A DNA stretch of 5,425 nt from Micrococcaceae bacterium (GTDB taxonomy: Bacteria > Actinomycetota > Actinomycetes > Actinomycetales > Micrococcaceae), in NCBI GenBank assembly GCA_003486025.1, contig DNHA01000338.1:467-5891 (forward strand), given 5' to 3'. Shown here piece by piece: positions 1 to 4,009 of this stretch. The notes beneath the pieces were generated by a model. It did no database searches. It was not told the origin of the DNA and was given only the letters and a program-made list of their open reading frames with translations. Both the position numbers and the translations under genes were made by a program. Each line of letters begins with the position of its first letter. Position 1 is the stretch's first letter.

Positions 1-659
1 ATGGAGTGGCCTACCCCAAGCGGAGCGCTGGCCTTGGGTTCGTGTCCCATGCTCAACGGGTCTGCTTGATCCACTGCGAGCACAAAGGTGGTTGAGTCCA
101 AGGCGCGTGCTTGGGCCAACGTGGTCCACTGCTCGGCTTTGCGTGCCCCGGCGCCCCAGGAAGCGCAGACGAGGTTGACCAGCGCTCCCTGTCTGGCATG
201 ATGCGTGAAAAGCTGCGGGAAGCGGATGTCATAACAGGTCGCCAAGCCGAAGGTGACCTCATCGATAACAAACTGCACCGGGCGCTCGCCGGGGGTCACC
301 GTGTCCGACTCGGAGAAGCCGAATGCGTCGTAGAGATGAATCTTGTCGTAGTGGGTGTCTGCGTCCGGTCCGGTAACCAAGAGCGTATTGCGTACGTGGC
401 CTGCGGTGCCGGGGGTGAACATTCCTGCAACAATGTTGATGCCGATATCTCGGGCGAGCTGCTTGACGAGCGTGGCCCAGGGACCGCCTAGCGGCTCGGC
501 GATTTTCGTCAAGGAATGGCCAAAGCTGATCTGCATGGCCTCGGGGAAGACCACCAATTTCGCATCTTGCGCTGCGGCCTGTTTGGCGTAGTCGCGGATG
601 ATGGCGAGATTGTGCATCGGATTGGCGGTGCTGAGCACCTGTGCCATGGCGATTTTCAT
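1..659 (-). CDS. Carbon-nitrogen hydrolase (nitrilase superfamily amidohydrolase), 3' end missing
   Basis: The reverse strand reads without a stop from an ATG at 659 to the window edge: 219 codons plus two bases. The protein begins MKIAMAQV, a typical start for this family. The nitrilase-fold catalytic triad is visible: Glu40 in VVFPEA, Lys106 in YDKIHLYDAF and Cys142 in TCYDIRFP. The KIHLYDAFGFSES stretch resembles actinobacterial amidohydrolases close to deaminated-glutathione amidase (Nit1-like), but the substrate cannot be set from sequence. Such enzymes are cytosolic and hydrolyse a non-peptide amide or nitrile C-N bond through a cysteine thioester. The family is usually about 265-280 residues, so roughly 45-60 C-terminal residues lie outside the window; the last residues read (GVGHS) are still within the conserved core. 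No signal peptide is seen. The ribosome site is weak (a GGGAAGGG stretch about 12 nt upstream), so the start rests mainly on homology. The gene is divergent from the TetR gene and may be its target. Confidence 0.9.
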   Translation of the reverse strand, partial: MKIAMAQVLSTANPMHNLAIIRDYAKQAAAQDAKLVVFPEAMQISFGHSLTKIAEPLGGPWATLVKQLARDIGINIVAGMFTPGTAGHVRNTLLVTGPDADTHYDKIHLYDAFGFSESDTVTPGERPVQFVIDEVTFGLATCYDIRFPQLFTHHARQGALVNLVCASWGAGARKAEQWTTLAQARALDSTTFVLAVDQADPLSMGHEPKASAPLGVGHS

Positions 660-714
660 CTTAGGCAGTGTCCCTTCCCTGAGGTGTTCCGGCAATGCGT
701 ACCTGCTGCTTCTG

Positions 715-744
715 ACTCTACGGAAAGTTCTTGAACACTGGCAA
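715..744 (-). promoter_or_regulatory. Candidate sigma-70-type promoter for the carbon-nitrogen hydrolase
   Basis: On the minus strand, TTGCCA (739-744) lies 18 nt before TAGAGT (715-720). This would start transcription near 708 and give a leader of about 50 nt before the ATG at 659. It is the best spacing and hexamer pair I found upstream of that gene, but the -10 match is only moderate. This is inference from the sequence only. Confidence 0.27.
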
Positions 745-806
745 TCCCGGCTCCGCCACGTCACCCCGGAATTTTCTGCAGACGGGAGCTCTTGAACCAA
801 AGAATC

Positions 807-873
807 CTGAGATTTGGGACAAAACGACACAAAAAACATGAGACGCAGTCTCAATGTAGGTCAAGAATCTCAG
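807..873. repeat. Outer inverted repeat CTGAGATT / AATCTCAG flanking the operator
   Basis: CTGAGATT at 807-814 and AATCTCAG at 866-873 are perfect reverse complements. They enclose the inner palindrome, and their cores (TGAGA at 808-812, TCTCA at 868-872) repeat its half-sites (839-843 and 849-853). That makes four half-sites of the same motif within 66 bp, all pointing toward the middle. This suggests two regulator dimers or a loop, rather than a single site. Confidence 0.45.
839..853. promoter_or_regulatory. Probable TetR operator, inner palindrome TGAGAC-GCA-GTCTCA
   Basis: This is a perfect 6-3-6 inverted repeat, TGAGAC at 839-844 and GTCTCA at 848-853. It sits 35 bp upstream of the preferred TetR start, in the shared divergent region. 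Flanking ACAT (836-839) and ATGT (854-857) extend the symmetry with a one-base offset. TetR-family dimers usually bind palindromes of this size next to their own gene, so autorepression is the natural reading. Regulation of the divergent hydrolase as well is possible but unproven. Confidence 0.6.
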
Positions 874-888
874 AGTAGAGTTGTTGTC

Positions 889-1473
889 ATGAGCGTCAGC
901 ATGCGTACCAGGGTCCGAGCCAAAATGCGCTCCGAGCTCGCGCTGCAGATGTATCCACTGTTTGCAGAACAGGGAATTGAAACGGTCACCGCAGAGCAAG
1001 CGGCCAAAGAAGCCGGCATTTCACGGGCAACTTTCTTCAGGTACTTCTCATCCAAAGAAGAAGCAGTGGTCACCGCCGTGCACGCTGTGGGCACCGATTT
1101 AGCATCCGTGATGGAGCAGCTGGAACCGCGCAGTGCAGAAAGCATTCTCGAAATGCTCCGGCGCTGCTTTGATGCTTCGGTCATCGCCGTGGAGGCGGAT
1201 CCGTCGTTGGTTCGTGGCCGCATGCAGCTGGTGCTTTCTTCGCCTTCCTTGCGCGCAGCATGGTCAATGCAGCGCAGCGAGACGGAAAAGTCTCTGGCCG
1301 CGGCACTGAACGAACACTGCGGAAATCTACGGTTAGCCCAAACTGCAACGGTTATCGCACTGACATTGCATGAGCATGCCTTGATGCGCTGGCTAGAAAG
1401 CGAAGACATCTCCTTTCGGGATGCCCTCGATGAGGCTTTCGACTATGCGGCCATGCTTGATACTCCGCGGTAG
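889..1473 (+). CDS. TetR-family transcriptional regulator with MftR-like C-terminal domain
   Basis: This codes for a 194-residue cytosolic DNA-binding protein of normal length for TetR repressors. The N-terminal domain (about residues 8-55) carries the helix-turn-helix: VTAEQAAKEAGIS followed by RATFFRYFSSKEEAV (about 33-60), the hallmark TetR recognition helix and the segment after it. The C-terminal ligand and dimer domain (about 85-190) contains RMQLVLSSPSLRAAW, which resembles the MftR_C/TetR_C_14 type; the ligand is unknown. I chose the ATG at 889. The same frame opens at a TTG at 814, but that start would place the operator palindrome inside the gene and add a basic, unstructured 25-residue tail. 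ATG 901 is a further alternative. The ribosome site before 889 is weak (GAGTAGAG). The gene is divergent from the hydrolase and converges with the aldo/keto reductase 24 bp downstream. It probably represses itself through the upstream palindrome. Confidence 0.88.
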   Translation: MSVSMRTRVRAKMRSELALQMYPLFAEQGIETVTAEQAAKEAGISRATFFRYFSSKEEAVVTAVHAVGTDLASVMEQLEPRSAESILEMLRRCFDASVIAVEADPSLVRGRMQLVLSSPSLRAAWSMQRSETEKSLAAALNEHCGNLRLAQTATVIALTLHEHALMRWLESEDISFRDALDEAFDYAAMLDTPR

Positions 1474-1497
1474 TTGCGGTTGAACGGAAGCTAGGGC

Positions 1498-2532
1498 TTA
1501 GCGGGTGCTCATCTGTTGTTCTTCGCGTCCTTTGGACACCGAATAAATGTCTTTCTGGCGTTCTCCTGCCACTCGGCCTGCCAGTTCGTTCAAGTCCTGC
1601 AGAGCCTGAGAGCTGAGTTTCAGAGAACTCGCGGAGACATTCTCGTCCACGTGCGAGGTGTAGCGGGTGCCCGGAATTGGTGCCATGGCGACATTGAACT
1701 TACGCCCCCGCTCATAGACCCAGGCCAGTGATAGCTGCCCCGGGGTGATCTTTTCATTGCGTGCAATGGAGAATATTTCGTCACGAAGCGCGAGGTTAGC
1801 GACGATGTTCTCCGCCGCAAAACGTGGGAAATTATGCCGAATATCGTCTTTTGGCAGCTGCTCCAACGATTCGGCAGCACCATTGAAGAATCCGCGACCG
1901 AGCGAGGCGTAGGGAACAACGCCGACTCCTAGTTCGCTTGCTGCGGGCAATAACCACTTCTCGATATCACGGCTAAATAGCGAGTATTCCATTTGTATCG
2001 CGGTGATTGGATGGACCTGATGCGCACGCTGCAGTTCGTGGGTCGTGACCTCGGACAGGCCGATGTGTTTGATCTTCCCGGCTTGTAGCAGCTCGGCGTA
2101 GGCGCCTACGGTTTCCTCGATCGGAACGCGGCTGTCCACCCGGTGGTAGTAGTACAGATCAACTTCGTCGACACCCAGGCGCATCAGGCTCTCATCCAAG
2201 CATTTCTTGATAAATGCTGGATCGCCATTTGCCCGTGGTTCCCCGGGGTTCTTGGGCCTCACGATACCTGCCTTGGTCGCGAGTGTGACCTCGTCCCGGC
2301 GTGTTTTGAGCACCCGGGAAAGCAGTGTTTCGCTATGCCCCGCACCATAGATGTTAGCGGTGTCCAGGAAAGTGACGCCGATATCCAATGCGTGATTGAC
2401 CATGCGCAGCGACTCGGCGTCGTCGGCTGAACCGTAGACGCCGCTGACCGACATGCACCCGAGTCCTTGTGCGGATACCTGCAGTCCTTGGCCGAGATTG
2501 ATGCTGGAAAGCGTTCGTTGATCCTGCGCCAT
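1498..2532 (-). CDS. Aldo/keto reductase, NADPH-dependent (AKR13-like)
   Basis: This codes for a 344-residue cytosolic TIM-barrel oxidoreductase that reduces aldehydes or ketones with NAD(P)H. The full AKR catalytic tetrad is present: Asp57 and Tyr62 in FLDTANIYG, Lys87 in LATKAG, and His130 in LYYYHRVD. The N-terminal strand GLGCMSVSGVYG and the C-terminal cofactor segment PIPGTR...HVDEN (285-298) fit the AKR_tas/AKR13 (YakC-like) group, whose members are usually 320-345 residues. GLSEV (158-162) and the substrate-loop segment SLGRGFFNG (210-218) are also typical. The physiological substrate is unknown. The frame continues upstream to 2598, but the ATG at 2532 has a good AGAGGA ribosome site (2538-2543, 5-nt gap) and matches the family start, so the 22-residue extension was dropped. 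The gene converges with the TetR gene and lies in tandem 244 bp after the IclR gene. No regulatory link to either is evident. Confidence 0.92.
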   Translation of the reverse strand: MAQDQRTLSSINLGQGLQVSAQGLGCMSVSGVYGSADDAESLRMVNHALDIGVTFLDTANIYGAGHSETLLSRVLKTRRDEVTLATKAGIVRPKNPGEPRANGDPAFIKKCLDESLMRLGVDEVDLYYYHRVDSRVPIEETVGAYAELLQAGKIKHIGLSEVTTHELQRAHQVHPITAIQMEYSLFSRDIEKWLLPAASELGVGVVPYASLGRGFFNGAAESLEQLPKDDIRHNFPRFAAENIVANLALRDEIFSIARNEKITPGQLSLAWVYERGRKFNVAMAPIPGTRYTSHVDENVSASSLKLSSQALQDLNELAGRVAGERQKDIYSVSKGREEQQMSTR

Positions 2533-2776
2533 GGTGTTCCTCTGGTTGCCGACAGTTCCCTGTGCCGAGACTACCGGCCAAGGGGCGGTGCCCGGCAAGA
2601 AGTAATGCGCAATATGTCGACGGGTGAAGACTGAACGAGTTCCTGCAAAAGAGGGCAGCAGCCCCCAGCCTTTGCGAGGTTCTCGGTTTCGTCGAGATCT
2701 ATCTTCACCGCATAGCGGGACAACGGCAGGTGCAAAATCGGGGGAGTCGTTGCCTGTCCGAATGCCGCCAGGTCAG
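2533..2776. other. Spacer between the IclR gene and the aldo/keto reductase
   Basis: The spacer is 244 bases between two minus-strand genes and has no convincing ORF. It contains the candidate terminator at 2647-2666 and the reductase ribosome site at 2538-2543. On the minus strand, TTCACC then TTACTT with a 17-nt gap (about 2600-2628) is a weak promoter candidate for the reductase. A separate transcript for the reductase is more likely than an operon with the IclR gene, given the length and the terminator-like hairpin. Confidence 0.5.
2647..2666 (-). terminator. Candidate Rho-independent terminator after the IclR gene
   Basis: Read on the minus strand, GGGGGC-TGCT-GCCCTC forms a six-pair stem (one G-U pair) with a four-base loop, followed directly by TTTT. 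It lies about 110 nt beyond the IclR stop codon and upstream of the reductase. The stem is short and the U-run is only four bases, so it may be inefficient. Confidence 0.4.
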
Positions 2777-3547
2777 TTAATCAGATACAGCAATGAGCTG
2801 GCGCCCGAGCTCCGCGGCTGCCTGGTGCAATTCGGGAACTGCTTGCTCTATAAATTCCTGATTGACGCGGGTTACGGGCCCGGAGACAGAAATGGCCATC
2901 GGTGTTGGAGCCCCGGGGACCGGAACGGAAATGCAGCGAACGCCTAATTCCTGTTCTTCATCATCCATTGCGTAGCCGCGTTCGCGGGTGGCCTCGACAT
3001 CGGTGAACAGCTTGCCGAGCGTGGTGATGGTCTTCGGGGTTTTTGCTGGCATGCCCGACTGCGAGACCAGGCGCTGCACGCGTTCGTCATCAAGTACCGA
3101 GAGTACCGCTTTGCCGACACCCGAGTTGTGCAACATGGCGCGGCGGCCGACTTCGGTAATCATGCGCATCGAGTGCGGGGACTGCGCTTGGGCAATATAG
3201 GTGACCATGTCGCCATCGAGTACTGCAATATTTGCCGATTCGCCCAGCTTCCCTACAAGTTCCTTCAAGACTGGCGACGCGAGTGCGCCAAGCTGCCGAT
3301 TAGCGACTTCGCCCAGGCGGATCAAGCGTGGGCCTAGCGAGTAGCGGCGGTTTGGAAGCTGGCGAACATAGCCGACCCCGACGAGGGTCCGCAATAAGCG
3401 GTGAATCGTGGGCAGCGGCAGCGGAGACTCGAGCGCCAGCTCGCTCAATGCTGCTTCTCCTCCGGCGCGGGCAATAACCTCTAGTAGTTCAAAGGCGCGT
3501 TCGACCGACTGGACTCCACTGGTTGCTTTTGTTGGGGTCTGTGTCAT
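2777..3547 (-). CDS. IclR-family transcriptional regulator
   Basis: This codes for a 256-residue protein, full length for the family. The N-terminal winged helix-turn-helix spans about residues 11-72: SVERAFELLEVIA, then LPTIHRLLRTLVGVGYV as the recognition helix region, then the wing ending RRYSLGPRLIRLG. The C-terminal effector domain (about 85-253) has the usual NSGVGKAVLS block, the signature-like GYAMDDEEQELGVRCISVPV (191-210) and AISVSGP. The ATG at 3547 has a good AGGAG ribosome site at 3554-3558 with a 6-nt gap. It is divergent from aceB across 462 bp. By analogy with E. coli IclR (glyoxylate bypass) and AllR-type regulators (allantoin/glyoxylate), it probably controls malate synthase and itself, with a small organic acid such as glyoxylate as effector. 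The effector is inference. A palindrome overlapping its own ribosome site (3557-3567) and a near-palindrome at 3575-3590 are possible binding sites. Confidence 0.93.
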   Translation of the reverse strand: MTQTPTKATSGVQSVERAFELLEVIARAGGEAALSELALESPLPLPTIHRLLRTLVGVGYVRQLPNRRYSLGPRLIRLGEVANRQLGALASPVLKELVGKLGESANIAVLDGDMVTYIAQAQSPHSMRMITEVGRRAMLHNSGVGKAVLSVLDDERVQRLVSQSGMPAKTPKTITTLGKLFTDVEATRERGYAMDDEEQELGVRCISVPVPGAPTPMAISVSGPVTRVNQEFIEQAVPELHQAAAELGRQLIAVSD

Positions 3548-3556
3548 GTCGTGCTC

Positions 3557-3567
3557 CTAGTAACTAG
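3557..3567. promoter_or_regulatory. Palindrome CTAGT-A-ACTAG over the IclR gene ribosome site
   Basis: This is a perfect 5-1-5 inverted repeat in the IclR gene's 5' leader. It overlaps the end of the AGGAG ribosome site (3554-3558). A protein bound here would sit just in front of the start codon. CTAG is uncommon in many bacterial genomes, which makes the repeat more noticeable. It could be an autoregulatory operator or chance. Confidence 0.3.
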
Positions 3568-3574
3568 ATGTACC

Positions 3575-3590
3575 GTTGCGGTCCGCGAAC
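3575..3590. promoter_or_regulatory. Near-palindrome GTT-GCGG-T-CCGC-G-AAC upstream of the IclR gene
   Basis: GCGG (3578-3581) and CCGC (3583-3586) pair around one T. Outer GTT (3575-3577) and AAC (3588-3590) also pair, with one extra G on the right. IclR-family sites often have GTT...AAC-type outer bases, so this is a candidate regulator site. The match is loose. Confidence 0.22.
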
Positions 3591-3696
3591 TTCTGCAATG
3601 CGAAATCTTTCCCTTTAGATTACCGCTAAAACAGCAAAATATTCCACGATCCGAAAAAAGGGGACTGCTTTGTGTGAAGTAGCAGACAAAAATCTC

Positions 3697-3725
3697 TTGC
3701 AATTTCATTTTATAGATAATAGTAT
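3697..3725 (+). promoter_or_regulatory. Candidate promoter for the small ORF and aceB
   Basis: TTGCAA (3697-3702) and TAGTAT (3720-3725) are separated by exactly 17 nt, in the most AT-rich part of the region. Transcription would start near 3732, giving about 28 nt before the small ORF and about 280 nt before aceB. I see no equally good promoter closer to aceB. The -10 overlaps the ATAGT/ACTAT inverted repeat, so a bound repressor would block it. Confidence 0.4.
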
Positions 3726-3732
3726 CCACTAT
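3719..3732. promoter_or_regulatory. Inverted repeat ATAGT-ATCC-ACTAT over the aceB -10 region
   Basis: These are perfect 5-bp arms around a 4-bp spacer. The repeat covers the forward -10 and predicted start point, and also lies between the elements of the possible minus-strand promoter. This position suits an operator for the adjacent IclR regulator. A second outer pair, TATAG (3711-3715) and CTATA (3729-3733), adds partial symmetry. Confidence 0.35.
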
Positions 3733-3759
3733 ACGGAAACTTTTTGGAGGAGGGTCGGA

Positions 3760-3945
3760 ATGGCAGTCGTCAACGCAGAGCAGCCGTTGATGATTCGAGT
3801 GCAAATTTTTGCCTCGAATTTGGCAACGAAGCTATTGACCGTCGTCATCCGGACGCTTGACGCAGGTCACGCCAAACCCGACTCCGTGCTCATTACCGCG
3901 CGGGTTGCACCGCAAGAGCAAAATTTCGGGTTCCACCGTCTCTAG
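3760..3945 (+). CDS. Small ORF in the aceB leader, hypothetical 61-residue protein
   Basis: This ATG-to-TAG frame encodes 61 residues (MAVVNAEQPLMIRVQIFASN at the start, ending NFGFHRL). I do not recognise it. Its best support is the ribosome site: AGGAGG at 3748-3753, exactly complementary to the 16S tail, with a 6-nt gap, stronger than that of any other gene in the window. About 65% of its third codon positions are G or C, compatible with coding though not decisive. Residues 10-31 (LMIRVQIFASNLATKLLTVVIR) could form an amphipathic helix or strands. No signal peptide, cysteine pair or known motif is seen. It sits between the candidate promoter and aceB, 64 nt before the aceB ATG, so it would be co-transcribed. 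It could be a real small protein, a regulatory leader peptide or a fortuitous frame. A longer version from a TTG at 3670 was rejected because it would begin upstream of the promoter. Confidence 0.4.
   Translation: MAVVNAEQPLMIRVQIFASNLATKLLTVVIRTLDAGHAKPDSVLITARVAPQEQNFGFHRL
3793..3819 (+). other. Bulged hairpin or near-palindrome in the aceB leader
   Basis: ATTCGAG (3793-3799) pairs perfectly with CTCGAAT (3813-3819). After one bulged T (3800), GCAA (3801-3804) pairs with TTGC (3809-3812), leaving the loop ATTT. The result is an 11-pair stem with one bulge, 33 nt after the small ORF start. As RNA it could affect translation or stability of the leader; as DNA it is a strong near-palindrome for a dimeric regulator. 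It is not a standard terminator, as only TTT follows (3818 onwards reads ATTTGG). Confidence 0.45.
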
Positions 3946-3950
3946 AGACG
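3937..3950. promoter_or_regulatory. Perfect 14-bp palindrome CGTCTCT-AGAGACG
   Basis: The two 7-bp arms abut without a spacer and span the TAG stop codon of the small ORF, 60 bp before the aceB start. Its GTCTC/GAGAC half-sites are the same pentamers as in the TetR operator at 839-853, but in the opposite order. It could be a regulator site close to aceB, or an RNA stem of limited stability because it has no loop. Confidence 0.35.
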
Positions 3951-4009
3951 AAAGAATCCACCAGTAGAAAATGTCGCCGGAACACGACACCAACAGGTTA
4001 AGGAGCACC

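Larger units (their letters stand above)
660..888. other. Divergent intergenic region between the hydrolase and the TetR gene
   Basis: These 229 bases hold no convincing gene; frames crossing them have no ribosome site and no recognisable protein. The left half carries the candidate hydrolase promoter and an 8-bp direct repeat, TCTTGAAC, at 729-736 and 790-797. The first copy is part of a GTTC-TT-GAAC inverted repeat at 727-736. The right half carries the nested TGAGA/TCTCA operator-like cluster at 807-873. I could not find a clean -35/-10 pair for the TetR gene; TAGAGT at 876-881 is a possible -10 with a poor -35. Confidence 0.6.
3548..3759. other. AT-rich divergent promoter segment between the IclR gene and the aceB leader
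   Basis: There is no convincing gene here. From about 3596 to 3745 the base composition falls well below the surrounding genes, as expected for promoter DNA. It holds the forward promoter candidate at 3697-3725 and possibly an opposing one on the minus strand (TTCCGT at 3734-3739, 18-nt gap, TATAAA at 3710-3715). It also holds an inverted repeat ATAGT-ATCC-ACTAT (3719-3732) where the two overlap, and CTGCT...AGCAG at 3665-3685 just upstream of the forward -35. Confidence 0.5.

Noticed and set aside
111..491. Plus-strand 126-codon ORF opposite the hydrolase gene
   Set aside because: It is antisense to a gene with an intact catalytic triad, its product resembles no known family, and it has no ribosome site.
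814..888. 25-residue N-terminal extension of the TetR protein from a TTG start
   Set aside because: It has no ribosome site, reads through the operator palindrome, and adds residues before the normal TetR start. The ATG at 889 fits better.
1474..1497. Bidirectional terminator between the TetR and aldo/keto reductase genes
   Set aside because: The 24-bp gap holds no GC-rich hairpin or T-run. Termination there, if any, is not visible in the sequence.
2533..2598. 22-residue upstream extension of the aldo/keto reductase
   Set aside because: The ATG at 2532 has AGAGGA at the right distance and matches the family start; the extension has neither.
3671..3690. Possible CRP/GlxR-type site (TGTGA...)
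   Set aside because: Only the TGTGA half is present; the expected TCACA partner at the right spacing is missing.
3735..3748. RamB-like motif (AAACTTT...) before aceB
   Set aside because: Only the left part matches what I recall of the corynebacterial motif, and the right part differs. This is too weak to annotate.
3670..3759. Longer form of the small ORF from a TTG start
   Set aside because: It would begin upstream of the candidate -10 and has no ribosome site, whereas the ATG at 3760 has a perfect AGGAGG.
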